DNA of 59,188 nt from Actinomycetota bacterium (GCA_014384285.1 JACNGE010000015.1:1-59188), one strand, 5' to 3'; shown: positions 50,247 to 59,135, counted from the first letter of the stretch. The notes: generated by a model from the sequence alone, not told the origin. Translations and numbers: made by a program.

Positions 50247-52103
50247 TTAAGATAAATATTTTTTATGCCAATCAATTATAAAATCAAATCTTTGTTTTCT
50301 ATGCACAGGCTTTCCTGACCTGCTGAGTTCATGGCCTTCATTAGGAAAACGAACCATAGCTGACTCAACTTTGTTTCGCTTCAAAGCTGAAAACAACTGT
50401 TCTCCTTGCTCTATCGGGCAACGATAATCATTTTCTGAATGAAGGACAAGTGTTGGAGTTTTTATATTTTTTGCATAGGTTATAGGACTCTTTTTTCTAT
50501 AAAGATTAAGGTTATTATCCATTTCATCAAGAAGATACATCTCTGGAAATCCAATTCCAATATCTGAAGTTCCAACCATTGTTTCCCAGTTAATTAAAGC
50601 TCTTTCCACTACGGCTGATTTGAACATTTTTGGATAATTACCAATAATCCAAGAAGTCATAAACCCACCATATGAACCACCCATTATTCCATAATTTTTA
50701 CTTGTGATATTAAGCTCATTTACCATTTGTTTAAATACTGACAAAACATCGTGAACATCATTCACACCCCACTTATTGCCACACACATCTCTTAAATATT
50801 TATGGCCTCTGCCTGTAGATCCTCTTGGGTTACAAGCTATGACGTTGAAGCCAGCTTCGGCGTAAACCTGAAATTCATCAAAAAAAGTAAAACCATACTG
50901 ACTGGCAGGTCCACCATGAATATTTAGTAATGTTGGTTTGTCTTTGCCTACAAAAATACCCCAGGTATCAACTTTTGATTTTCCAGTATCAAATCTTTTA
51001 TATGTGAAATCATATGAAGCTACTCTTTTGTGAAAAGATTCATTTGCTTTTGAGATTTTTTCTATTCCCGCTTCAGAGTATTTAAAGACTTCATCATTTT
51101 GAGTGAAGTTATTTGATATAAAAAATAAATCACGCCCTTGTATTACAAAATCAGTTATTGTAATTTCTTCCGAGAATAAATTTTTAATGCCATCCTTTGT
51201 AACTTCTCCTAGTAATTGTTTCCCCGAATCTTGGTAAAGAACGTACATCGACGTATCTGAAGTTTTAACATCAACAACTGTCCTGTCAAAGTTTTTATCT
51301 ACTAGTTTAGTTTTTCCGGAATCACTTATCTCGTGGATGGTCGTTATTGTTGGCCATTCAAATCTATTTTTTAATCCTACACCATAAAGTTTTCCATTAA
51401 ATGAAAATAATTTTGACCACATACCCTTTGAATGAATTGTTTCGAGTCCTCTAGATGTTTTTTTAATAATTTTTTCTTCAAGCATTGTTCCTTTGTCGTT
51501 ATATACGTTCGTTGTAAAATACAGATTTCCATCATGTTCTAGTACTGAGTTCACAGAGATTAGATTTTCTTTATCGCCACTTACTATTTTAGAGGCTTTA
51601 CCTGTATCTATATTCACCTTGTATATATGAGATCTCCTGTTGAAAATAACACCCCTTGTATCAAACTTATGAGGAATATTTTCTAAGTAGTATGGTTCAT
51701 CGCGTTTATCATCAATTTTCTTGAAATCTTCGGCCCAGTCATTGATGGTTATAAATATAAACTTATTTGACTTACTCCACATGTAGTCTTGGATGTTTCC
51801 TTCAGTTTCGAAAATTCTATTTAGGGTATTTCCCTTTTTAACTATGACTGTCTGTTTACTTATCTTATCTTTATTGATTTCTACAAATGATAAATAATTT
51901 TTGTCTTCAGAGTATTTAGGATTGAGATAATTCTTTGATTCAGAGCCTTTAAACTTCTTCCAATTATTATTTGAATATTTCCAGAGTTCTTGGCTATATA
52001 TATTTTTTTCAAAATTCATTTTTGTTGCTGTTAACACAAGTTCAGAGCTATTGAGACTAATATTGCTTAAGCTTGTTAACTTGTTTAAATCTTTAGCTTT
52101 CAT
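50247..52103 (-). CDS. S9-family serine peptidase (acylaminoacyl-peptidase/POP-like)
   Basis: The 618-residue protein has an N-terminal beta-propeller (about 1-360) with repeated blade strands and a C-terminal alpha/beta hydrolase domain. The catalytic Ser is in GIMGGSYGGFMTSWIIG (about residue 473), the Asp in LVLHSENDYRCPIEQGEQLF, and the His in FPNEGHELSRSGKP. The oxyanion-hole strand NIHGGPASQYG fits S9C peptidases. No signal peptide is seen. It probably cleaves short peptides in the cytosol. Confidence 0.92.
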   Translation of the reverse strand: MKAKDLNKLTSLSNISLNSSELVLTATKMNFEKNIYSQELWKYSNNNWKKFKGSESKNYLNPKYSEDKNYLSFVEINKDKISKQTVIVKKGNTLNRIFETEGNIQDYMWSKSNKFIFITINDWAEDFKKIDDKRDEPYYLENIPHKFDTRGVIFNRRSHIYKVNIDTGKASKIVSGDKENLISVNSVLEHDGNLYFTTNVYNDKGTMLEEKIIKKTSRGLETIHSKGMWSKLFSFNGKLYGVGLKNRFEWPTITTIHEISDSGKTKLVDKNFDRTVVDVKTSDTSMYVLYQDSGKQLLGEVTKDGIKNLFSEEITITDFVIQGRDLFFISNNFTQNDEVFKYSEAGIEKISKANESFHKRVASYDFTYKRFDTGKSKVDTWGIFVGKDKPTLLNIHGGPASQYGFTFFDEFQVYAEAGFNVIACNPRGSTGRGHKYLRDVCGNKWGVNDVHDVLSVFKQMVNELNITSKNYGIMGGSYGGFMTSWIIGNYPKMFKSAVVERALINWETMVGTSDIGIGFPEMYLLDEMDNNLNLYRKKSPITYAKNIKTPTLVLHSENDYRCPIEQGEQLFSALKRNKVESAMVRFPNEGHELSRSGKPVHRKQRFDFIIDWHKKYLS

Positions 52104-52128
52104 GACTTCTCCTAAGTTTTTTACAAGT

Positions 52129-53493
52129 CTATTTAGCTATTTTATTATATGCAATGGTTATAAAAATTGAAGAAATTAGACCAACCAAAAAGGTATTTAA
52201 GTCAGCTAAGCCGTATAAATCTGTTGGAATAAAAATTCCACCAGGATTCACGGATAAATCAATAAAAACATATCTGTAAAAATAGCTCATAAACAAAGAA
52301 ACAAAGAACGGGATAAATATGTAAAGGCTTGAAGATTTATTTTTCAATTTATAAAAAACTGGAAAGACCATGCAAACTGCAAATAAATCTGCAACCAAAA
52401 AAACATTAAATATGCTAGTTACATATATTGAGCAAATTATGGAGGCAACAATTAATGCAGCTGTTATATACCTTGCTTCATTAGAACCTTTACGTACTAA
52501 ATCTAATGAAATTGTAGAGGAAATTGCGTTTTCTAATGTATCAACACTAGAGGTTACCAAAAGGGTACAAAGACAGATTAGTATAAAAGACATTGGTAGA
52601 TTAAGATCTAGTTGGTCAATAAAGCTTAAGCTTGGATTTTCTAAACCTTTTCCAGCACCAACTGATCCTGCAAATCCCAGAACTAAAATTGTAATAAAAC
52701 ACCCTAGTCCTGCAAAAATTGAGGCTTTTTGTAGGCTTTTTGTGCTCTCTGAAGAAAAAGTACGTTGCCAGTAACCTTGTGAAAAAATTTCAGCTGCGGT
52801 AACGGCCACAACAACCGCTAAAGCAGATTTAAAACTAAAGAATTCAAAGGTGTTTGCACCTCCAATTTTAGAAAAAGAAACTAATTCACCAAAAGTGTTT
52901 TGGCTAAGCCAAATTGAAAATAACGAAACTAAGAGAATAATTAATCCAACCCCCTGAAGTTTGTCAGTAACATAGGATGCCTTAAAGCCTGACTTACTTA
53001 AATATAAAAATGTAGTCAATCCAATAAAGATACTGACAATTAAACCTGATACATTAGAAATGGCTGGGAATAAAAAATTAATCGAAGCAAATTCTGCAAT
53101 CAAGAAAGCGCTCATATATAAAACAGCAATGCACGATACTAGTTTTTGTGCAGACTGACCATATCTTTTTTCTATAAATTGCGGCAGTGTTGCTCCATCG
53201 GGAGTAAGGGTCGCAATTTTAGGGCCTAGAAAATATATTAATAAAAAGGGTGTTGCTGCTGATAAAGCGTATCCGTAAATATCATAACCCAGTCCATACC
53301 AAGCCACTTCGGCGGGAGAAGTCAGAATCCAAAGCCCCATTCCACTTGCATAAAAGCTTAGAGTAAGACTCATGACACCTTCTGTTTTATTAAGAACAAA
53401 ATATTCTTGTTCAGTTGAATGAATTTTTGTTGTTCTTAAATATATAACAAAAAGCAAACCAAATATTAAAAGATAGGTAAATAATGTATTCAT
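52129..53493 (-). CDS. thiV: SSS-family transporter, ThiV-like thiamine/HMP uptake
   Basis: The 454-residue sodium:solute symporter has about twelve to thirteen helices. Family features include GMGLWILTSPAEVAWYG, FLLIYFLGPKIATLTPDGATLPQFIEKRYG (a typical SSS linker) and AAEIFSQGYWQRTFSSES. A complete TPP riboswitch with its own terminator stands directly upstream. This pairing is that of SAR11 ThiV, the transporter for the thiamine pyrimidine HMP. The ligand here could be HMP, a related precursor or thiamine itself; the assignment rests on context. Confidence 0.82.
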   Translation of the reverse strand: MNTLFTYLLIFGLLFVIYLRTTKIHSTEQEYFVLNKTEGVMSLTLSFYASGMGLWILTSPAEVAWYGLGYDIYGYALSAATPFLLIYFLGPKIATLTPDGATLPQFIEKRYGQSAQKLVSCIAVLYMSAFLIAEFASINFLFPAISNVSGLIVSIFIGLTTFLYLSKSGFKASYVTDKLQGVGLIILLVSLFSIWLSQNTFGELVSFSKIGGANTFEFFSFKSALAVVVAVTAAEIFSQGYWQRTFSSESTKSLQKASIFAGLGCFITILVLGFAGSVGAGKGLENPSLSFIDQLDLNLPMSFILICLCTLLVTSSVDTLENAISSTISLDLVRKGSNEARYITAALIVASIICSIYVTSIFNVFLVADLFAVCMVFPVFYKLKNKSSSLYIFIPFFVSLFMSYFYRYVFIDLSVNPGGIFIPTDLYGLADLNTFLVGLISSIFITIAYNKIAK

Positions 53494-53504
53494 ATACTCC
53501 TCAG

Positions 53505-53602
53505 CAAAAAACGGGTAAAGAGGACATTCCCTTCGTTGGAATTACCCAACAGGTTCAAACGGTCGGCTTGTAAGCCCTCTCAGCAATTTGCTCCCGATAA
53601 AA
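53505..53602 (-). promoter_or_regulatory. TPP riboswitch with attenuator
   Basis: Read on the minus strand it contains GCTGAGAGGGC (53574-53584), CCGTTTGAACCTG, the variable GGGTAATTCCAAC and CGAAGGGA, the conserved core of the THI element. Just downstream, GGGTAA (53542-53547) can pair with TTTACCC (53513-53519) ahead of GTTTTTT, a terminator that would compete with the ligand-binding fold. A GAGGAG ribosome site precedes the transporter gene. Confidence 0.95.
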
Positions 53603-53659
53603 CAATACTAACAAAGTTGAGCAAGATTGTTAATATTTTCCTCTATTAAGCTCACAAAG

Positions 53660-54568
53660 GTGGATAACAACGAATCAACAAAAAAAACACCAGTATTTAA
53701 AATTATCGGAGCAATATTTACAGCAGCTTTTATGTGGGGTACAGGAAATGTTATCTCCAGAAGTCTTTTAATAGAAGGCATAGATGAGATATTTTTGATT
53801 ACATTGAGAGTTACAACGATTGGAACTTTGCTTTTAATCTATTATTCAATTTTTAATCGAGATAAATTTGACATAATTTTACTGAAAGAAGCTTCAATAA
53901 CTGCAATGGCATCAATATTTTTTGTAGGGTGGTTTTTTATATTTTCACTTCAATACATCTCTTCAGGCCTAGTCACTTTGTTAATTAGCTCAGCTCCTGT
54001 TTTTACTATTGTTTGGCTAAAGATCCTTTTAAAAGAAGAAAAAATATCAAGACAGAAATATATATCAATTTTTATCGGCTTGTTGGGAGTTGTATATCTT
54101 TTTGTTTCAAAAGAAACAGGGCTACAGGACCAGGGAAATATTTTTCTAGGAGGTACGTTAGCATTTATGGGAGTTCAGTGCATTGCTCTGGCTACGGTAC
54201 TAAACAGAAAGTATGCAAGAAAATATAAGGTTAGTAGCTGGTTAACTTTCCAATACCCCATTGTCATACTACTGTCTGTTGCAGCATTTCTCATTACTGA
54301 AACAGAACTACAGTTTCTAAACACCTCACAGATATTAAGAGTTGTAACGTTGGTTATTTTTAATTTAGGTGCATTTACTTCTTTTACATGGTTGATACAG
54401 AGGGTTAGCGCTCTTCAGGTCGCATCAGTAGATTATCTGGTTCCAGTTGTTGGTGTCACTGCCGGAGTAATATTTTTAGATGAAACTTTTAACTCAAACC
54501 TTATTATCGCTGGAATATTCATATTTATTTCTTTATTAATGAACACTAAAGAAGAATTTTCATCCTAG
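53660..54568 (+). CDS. EamA/DMT-family transporter
   Basis: The product of about 302 residues has ten membrane helices in two EamA halves; typical segments are GAIFTAAFMWGTGNVISRSLL, FSLQYISSGLVTLLISSAPVFTIVWLKILLKEEKIS and ALQVASVDYLVPVVGVTAGVIFLDE. I prefer GTG 53660 (VDNNESTKK) over the upstream TTG 53627, which would add an unusual hydrophobic stretch. It is probably an exporter or importer of small metabolites. It is divergent from the TPP-controlled transporter but not itself linked to the riboswitch. Confidence 0.85.
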   Translation: MDNNESTKKTPVFKIIGAIFTAAFMWGTGNVISRSLLIEGIDEIFLITLRVTTIGTLLLIYYSIFNRDKFDIILLKEASITAMASIFFVGWFFIFSLQYISSGLVTLLISSAPVFTIVWLKILLKEEKISRQKYISIFIGLLGVVYLFVSKETGLQDQGNIFLGGTLAFMGVQCIALATVLNRKYARKYKVSSWLTFQYPIVILLSVAAFLITETELQFLNTSQILRVVTLVIFNLGAFTSFTWLIQRVSALQVASVDYLVPVVGVTAGVIFLDETFNSNLIIAGIFIFISLLMNTKEEFSS

Positions 54569-55143
54569 ATTGAATCCAGCTCTTTTTTAACTTTTTTCAA
54601 ATCTTGCCAAGTCAACCATTTTGGTTTCCCTTTTTCTTTTGAGGGATTTCTTAATAGGTAGGCTGGATGAAAGATGGGCATAAATTTTACTCCATTTTTT
54701 ACAACCCATGAACCTCTGATTTTTGTAATGGGTTCTTTTATTCCCAAGTAGCCTTCAACAGCAGTAGAACCTGCAAGAATAACAATCGCTGGTTTCAGGT
54801 ATTCAATTTGAGTATCTAGCCAAGAGATACAACTTTTAATTTCTGAGCTACTAGGTCTTCTATTTTCTGGAGGCCTGCATTTCACAATATTTGTTATATA
54901 GCAATCATTTAAAGGGTCAATGTCAACAGACTCTAATACAGCATCCAGCATTTTTCCGGCTCGACCCACAAATGGAAAGCCAGTAATATCCTCTTTTTCC
55001 CCAGGAGCCTCACCTATAATAAACATTTTTGCTTCAGGATTACCTTTAGCAACTACAACATTATTTCTGCTTGTTGAAAGATTACAAGATTTACAATTTC
55101 TACAGGCAGAATGAATTTCTTTGATGTTTCGAAAATTTTTCAT
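54565..55143 (-). CDS. udg: family-4 uracil-DNA glycosylase (4Fe-4S)
   Basis: The 192-residue protein has the iron-sulfur Cys set (CRNCKSC near residues 15-21 region; later Cys in NDCYITNIVKCRPPENRRP and IKSCISWL), motif A GEAPGEKEDITGFPFVGRAG and motif C HPAYLLRNPS. It removes uracil from DNA. It overlaps the convergent DMT gene by 4 bases. A 324-base region with unusual structure precedes it. Confidence 0.93.
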   Translation of the reverse strand: MKNFRNIKEIHSACRNCKSCNLSTSRNNVVVAKGNPEAKMFIIGEAPGEKEDITGFPFVGRAGKMLDAVLESVDIDPLNDCYITNIVKCRPPENRRPSSSEIKSCISWLDTQIEYLKPAIVILAGSTAVEGYLGIKEPITKIRGSWVVKNGVKFMPIFHPAYLLRNPSKEKGKPKWLTWQDLKKVKKELDSI

Positions 55144-55467
55144 AAATTAATTCTAATCAGAGTTAATTTTGATACCCCTCAGAAGCTAGAGCCTTGAGGA
55201 GGGAGTATACGTACCAACAAAGGGAGTTTCATTGAGTAACACTAACTATAAAAATGCTGCGTAAAAAGTATGTAAGAGTAAGGTAACTAAAAATTAAACG
55301 CCAGAAATGAGAAAACCCTTGAATACTCCGCTTAATCTGTTTCCAGACTTAACTTGCTTCAAGGGTTATCTCTAACCCTTCTTGTAATGATCTTCTATAA
55401 AGATTTTCTTCACAAAAAGTTAATATAAATATATAAAAAAATTGAATAAAAATCAAAAAAAAATTAG
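55144..55467 (-). other. non-coding region with alternative hairpins upstream of udg
   Basis: No supported gene is present. On the minus strand, 55361-55380 folds as AAGGGTTA-GAGA-TAACCCTT. The same AACCCTT tract (55361-55367) can instead join a longer stem, AACCCTTGAA with TTCAAGGGTT (55314-55323 with 55358-55367), enclosing an inner stem capped by GAAA. Both loops are GNRA only on the minus strand. A further possible stem (CCTCA...TGAGG) lies at about 55181-55204. The identity is unknown. Confidence 0.45.
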
Positions 55468-56397
55468 TTAATTTTTCCCACTTTTTTTTCTCAAAAATAA
55501 GGTACTCGCCCCTGTTATTACTAAAACTCCAAAAAGTGCACTTACAATTGTTGATAAGAAGGTATTGTTTATACTTGATATGCCATAATCTTCTAAAAGT
55601 AAGACTATGCCATCAGTTTCTTGAAATCCAAAATCACTTGCTACAGACTCTAAACCATCAGGTGATGAAGAGGCATAGGGTGTAATCAAGGTTAGTGACA
55701 AAATTAGTATTATGAATATCCCATATGATGTTGAAATATTATTAGAGCTACTTTTTTTTGTGTTAACATAAACCAAATCAGATCTAACCCTTAAAAGAAG
55801 AGAAATTATGAGGGCAGTTATTATTCCTTCTCCCAAACCTATAAATAAATGAGTAGAAATCATAGCTACTAAGACACTTCCTAGAGGAACAGAGACGGTT
55901 CCACCAATTGCATACTCTAGTACAAATGCGATTGAGGAGAAAACAACTGAAAAGAGTCCTGCAACTACAGAGCCACTTATTAAAGAAACTCGAGAGTCTC
56001 CAAAAACTTTCTTCCAAAAAGTAATACTCAACCAACCAGTTAAAGAAGTAACAATGGCCATGTTGAGTACGTTAACTCCTAAAGCACTGAGCCCACCATC
56101 AGCAAATAAAAGAGACTGGATAATTACTACAATTGAAATACATATAACTCCAAGACTTGGCCCAAGTACAATTACTGCAAGTGCACCGCCTAGCAAATGT
56201 CCACTGGTTCCAGCAGCTATAGGAAAATTTATCATCTGTAGTACGAAAATAAGAGCAGACATCATACCTGTAAGAGCTATTAATTTATCCGCGACTAAAT
56301 TTTTAGCACTTTTTATATAAGCCCACAACGTTGCGAAACTAATAAGTCCAGTAGCTGCAGAAACTTGGGCGTTTATAAATCCATCAGGTACATGCAT
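55468..56397 (-). CDS. cbiM: CbiM-like cobalt/nickel ECF transporter with fused PDGLE domain
   Basis: The 309-residue protein begins MHVPDGFINAQ; the N-terminal Met-His is the metal ligand of CbiM/NikM. Membrane segments with GTSGHLLGGALAVIVLGP follow. After about residue 220 comes a CbiN/PDGLE-type domain (SSPDGLESVASDFGF then a final helix at 283-303). Fusion of M and N parts is known in this family. The T and A components (CbiQ, CbiO) are not in the window. A perfect Fur-family palindrome lies 26 bases upstream. Confidence 0.9.
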   Translation of the reverse strand: MHVPDGFINAQVSAATGLISFATLWAYIKSAKNLVADKLIALTGMMSALIFVLQMINFPIAAGTSGHLLGGALAVIVLGPSLGVICISIVVIIQSLLFADGGLSALGVNVLNMAIVTSLTGWLSITFWKKVFGDSRVSLISGSVVAGLFSVVFSSIAFVLEYAIGGTVSVPLGSVLVAMISTHLFIGLGEGIITALIISLLLRVRSDLVYVNTKKSSSNNISTSYGIFIILILSLTLITPYASSSPDGLESVASDFGFQETDGIVLLLEDYGISSINNTFLSTIVSALFGVLVITGASTLFLRKKSGKN

Positions 56398-56422
56398 GAT
56401 AATATTCTAGACAAAGGTTTCC

Positions 56423-56445
56423 TTATTGCAAATTATTTGCAATAA
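56423..56445. promoter_or_regulatory. Fur-family operator upstream of cbiM (Nur/NikR-like control)
   Basis: This is a perfect palindrome with 11-base arms around one T; the core TGCAAATTATTTGCA is a 7-1-7 Fur-family box. The half-site differs from the TGAGAAT half-site at znuA, so a different regulator is likely. It fills the short gap between cbiM and the hydrolase gene. Confidence 0.8.
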
Positions 56446-56456
56446 ACGACAGCTGC

Positions 56457-57197
56457 CTAAACCAGGTTGTTTTCCTTTAGCCATTCAAATATTTCACTAA
56501 GAACAAATGGTCTTGTATCCTGATTTAGAATCTCATGTTTAGAATTATTAACTTCAACAAATTTAACATTATCAAGTTTTGAAATAGCTCTGCATCCAGA
56601 AATAGGAACAATTTTGTCATCTTTTCCGTGTAATACAATGGTTGGTATATTTAATTTATCGATATTTGCGTTAACATATTTTTGAGCTTCTGTAATTAAA
56701 TATCCAAACCTAAATGATAAGCTTCTGTACACCAGTGGGTCGTTGAAGTAATCTTCTACAACACTTGAATCAGTTGATAAATTTCTTTTACTAACTGGTG
56801 ATGGAGCTCGTAGTTTTGGTGCTATAGAAGCCAATGGTTTCGATAAGCTTCTAATCACTTTGGGATAGTTGTCTTCAAACAATGGTGCAGAAAGTATTAA
56901 GTAATCCGGAGAGACAATTTTTTTTAATACTGAGTATGTAGCCACTAAACCCCCATAAGAGTGACCAATCAATATTCTTTTATCAAAATTACTAATACCA
57001 TTAAAGGCTTCTAAGATTGCTGAATCATTTTTTTCCCACGACTCAATATCACCTTTATTTACTTCTTCAGCACCATGTCCAGGTAAATCAATTAAAGTAG
57101 TTTCAATTTTTAAATTATTAAACCAGTCAGCATTAATTTGATGTCGATCTTTATGCTCAAATAAACCATGTAGCATTAAAGCTGCAGTATTTCCCAA
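56457..57197 (-). CDS. alpha/beta hydrolase (monoacylglycerol-lipase-like)
   Basis: The 246-residue protein has oxyanion region LMLHGLFEHKDRHQ, nucleophile elbow ILIGHSYGGLVATYS (about residues 76-90), Asp in VLHGKDDKIVPISGC and His in VNNSKHEILNQD. This order and the lid region match serine aminopeptidase/monoacylglycerol-lipase-like hydrolases (Hydrolase_4). It probably acts on lipid or small-ester substrates in the cytosol. It is 59 bases upstream of cbiM in the same direction, with the cbiM operator between. Confidence 0.87.
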   Translation of the reverse strand: MGNTAALMLHGLFEHKDRHQINADWFNNLKIETTLIDLPGHGAEEVNKGDIESWEKNDSAILEAFNGISNFDKRILIGHSYGGLVATYSVLKKIVSPDYLILSAPLFEDNYPKVIRSLSKPLASIAPKLRAPSPVSKRNLSTDSSVVEDYFNDPLVYRSLSFRFGYLITEAQKYVNANIDKLNIPTIVLHGKDDKIVPISGCRAISKLDNVKFVEVNNSKHEILNQDTRPFVLSEIFEWLKENNLV

Positions 57198-57227
57198 TTA
57201 AGTCCTTTCTCTATAAAATTAATACTA

Positions 57228-57947
57228 ATGAATTTAGATTTTGTTAAGGTCCCGTTTACAAATAACCCCTCCATGACACGACTAGAAGGAGGAGCTTACA
57301 ACAAGAATCCCAATCAAGAATATTTGTTAACTAAAAAGAAGGAATTAGATTTAAAGAAAGAGCATTTATGTGGTGAGTCTGAGTTGTCAACAAAATTAGA
57401 CCTTCGAAAAAAAATAACAGAATATTTAGAAATAGAAGACAACAAAAGCCTATTAGATCTAACTATGTCAGTAGAGGAAGACTTTGCTCTCATGTATGAG
57501 GGAAAAATGGAAATTGTTTCTGTTTGTTTTCCTAGCGGGTGGATTCCTATAAAAAAATTAGGTGAAAATTTGTTAGGAATACACAAACCAGTTGCTGACA
57601 ATAGCCAGCTTCTTAAATCTAGTGAAAAATTAACTGAATATATGTGCAAGCAAAGCATCAAGAGATGGGTTTGGACATTAACAACATATTCAGAACTAAG
57701 TAATTTTCCTGGATATAAAAAACCTAAAGTAGATAAGTTTGAAAATCTTTTTTTTAGACTAGAAACGCAGACTTCAGTACCACTCGACGGAAAGACTAGT
57801 TTATTTTTTATAAAAGTCGAGGTTTTGCCTTTAACTGAAATATGGACCATAAAAATTCTAGAAAGCATCAACTCCATGTCAGAAAATATTTTAAACTATA
57901 AAGATCTTCAACAAATTAAAAAACTATTAAATACAATAAAGCTATGA
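57228..57947 (+). CDS. DUF3445 protein (haem-dependent oxidative N-demethylase-like)
   Basis: The 239-residue protein matches the DUF3445 pattern: TMSVEEDFALMYEG, VCFPSGWIPIKKLGENLLGIHKPV, RWVWTLTTYSEL, and LFFRLETQTSVPLDGKTSLFFIKVEVLPL. Characterised members form the haem subunit of a dimethylamine monooxygenase-type system (HODM). Its His/Arg residues in IHKPV and RLETQT may bind haem or substrate. No partner genes for amine oxidation lie here. Its TGA overlaps the ATG of the next gene. Confidence 0.8.
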   Translation: MNLDFVKVPFTNNPSMTRLEGGAYNKNPNQEYLLTKKKELDLKKEHLCGESELSTKLDLRKKITEYLEIEDNKSLLDLTMSVEEDFALMYEGKMEIVSVCFPSGWIPIKKLGENLLGIHKPVADNSQLLKSSEKLTEYMCKQSIKRWVWTLTTYSELSNFPGYKKPKVDKFENLFFRLETQTSVPLDGKTSLFFIKVEVLPLTEIWTIKILESINSMSENILNYKDLQQIKKLLNTIKL

Positions 57948-58357
57948 ATAAAGTTTATATTGCAGGCCCCTTATTTGACGATCATGAAAGAAGCTACTTA
58001 GAAAATATTTCAGCTATTTTAGAAAAATATTCCTACGAAACATTTTTACCTCATCGTGATGCTGGACTTGTAAAGGGTGAATTTACCCAAGAAAAGAAAA
58101 GTAATATTTTCAACTCTGACATGGAGTTCTTACAATCAGCCGATATCGTCGTAGCTTTATTAACAGGAAGAGACGTTGACTCTGGAACATCTGCAGAAAT
58201 TGGTTTTGCATTCGCTACCGGTAAAGTTTTGATTGGAATTAACGCAAACAATATTAAAGAACTCAATAACTTTATATGGGGTCTTTTCGATTACGGGAAT
58301 AATATATTTAATAGCTTGGAAGACCTTGAAGAGCATATCAGCAATTTGAAGGCTTAA
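57944..58357 (+). CDS. nucleoside 2-deoxyribosyltransferase family protein
   Basis: The 137-residue protein has KVYIAGPLFDDHERSYLENI at the start, FLPHRDAGL, and DIVVALLTGRDVDSGTSAEIGFAFATGKVLIGI, with the catalytic-Glu context SAEIGFA. These are hallmarks of the small nucleoside 2-deoxyribosyltransferase / DNA-hypoxanthine N-hydrolase-like family. It exchanges or removes bases from deoxynucleosides or nucleotides (salvage or cleaning). It is coupled to the DUF3445 gene and overlaps the convergent lipoprotein gene by 4 bases. Confidence 0.88.
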   Translation: MNKVYIAGPLFDDHERSYLENISAILEKYSYETFLPHRDAGLVKGEFTQEKKSNIFNSDMEFLQSADIVVALLTGRDVDSGTSAEIGFAFATGKVLIGINANNIKELNNFIWGLFDYGNNIFNSLEDLEEHISNLKA

Positions 58358-58785
58358 TACTTGCTAAGGAAATCCGATAACTCTTTTTTAGATTCTAAAA
58401 CTTTTTCATCACTGATTTCTTGATCACCAGCTATCGGACAACCATTATTTTGTTTATATAGAGAGTTTATTTGTTGATAAACAGAGGCTCTTGTCTCGAG
58501 ATATTTTTTATAAATATTTTGATGATCAAAATTTTCATTCATTTCTTCAAAAAATACAGCTCTATCGTCTTCAACAAGAGCATCAGAAAGATTATTAATA
58601 TAATCATTTAGTTCAAAGCTTGTCTCAAAAAGTTGATTAGATAAAGAAATATATTCTTTTTCAACTTTTTCGCAAACAGAGAGCTCCACTTCCACAGTAG
58701 TTGTCGTAGTTTCAGAGGTACTTTCACTGGAGCTGGAAGTACACGATGTAATAAAAATAACTAAAAGCAATCTTTTCATATGCAT
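58354..58785 (-). CDS. small helical lipoprotein, unknown function
   Basis: The product of about 143 residues starts MHMKRLLLVIFITSC (ATG two codons later may be the real start), with lipobox ITSC and a Ser/Thr-rich linker. Helical segments follow (VEKEYISLSNQLFETSFELNDYI, and KYLETRASVYQQINSLYK). Two Cys (LSVCEKVEK and NNGCPIAG) could form a disulfide. It lacks the C-x-RE modules of the 37-46 kb family. It lies 3 bases after the SemiSWEET gene on the same strand. Confidence 0.65.
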   Translation of the reverse strand: MHMKRLLLVIFITSCTSSSSESTSETTTTTVEVELSVCEKVEKEYISLSNQLFETSFELNDYINNLSDALVEDDRAVFFEEMNENFDHQNIYKKYLETRASVYQQINSLYKQNNGCPIAGDQEISDEKVLESKKELSDFLSKY

Positions 58786-58788
58786 TTT

Positions 58789-59055
58789 CTAATTATATTT
58801 ATTGTTTCTTTCTGAGAAAATTAAATAAAGGATTATTCCTGTAAAAATTGTTGTTAAAGAATTTGTTACCATCAAAGGGTAATCGTTTAAATGTAATCCA
58901 TAAATAAACCAAGACAAAGATCCTAAAAATAAGAATAAGTAAGTTAAAAGAGACAGTCCTGCCGTTTCTCTTGTTCTAACAGTTTTAATTGCCTGTGGTA
59001 AGAATGAAACTGCAGTAAAAAAAGCTGCAAAATAGCCGAAAATTATTAAATTCAT
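58789..59055 (-). CDS. SemiSWEET sugar transporter (PQ-loop)
   Basis: The 88-residue three-helix protein has the PQ motif in FLPQAIKTVRTRETAGLSLLTY and a Trp/Asn pair in SLSWFIYGLH and MVTNSLTTI that line the sugar path in SemiSWEETs. It works as a homodimer moving sugars down their gradient. It is first in a two-gene run with the small lipoprotein. Confidence 0.92.
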   Translation of the reverse strand: MNLIIFGYFAAFFTAVSFLPQAIKTVRTRETAGLSLLTYLFLFLGSLSWFIYGLHLNDYPLMVTNSLTTIFTGIILYLIFSERNNKYN

Positions 59056-59135
59056 TATGGAAGTGTAGCTCGTTTATGGGTTTTAGAATTAATATATATT
59101 TAAAAGCTTTTAATTTTAGATTAAAAAAAATATAG

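Noticed and set aside
55144-55467. tmRNA, RNase P RNA or SRP RNA in the udg-cbiM gap
   Set aside because: I saw none of their signature sequences: no TTCGA-type T arm, no RNase P P4 core, and no GGAA-loop SRP core with its AGCAG partner.
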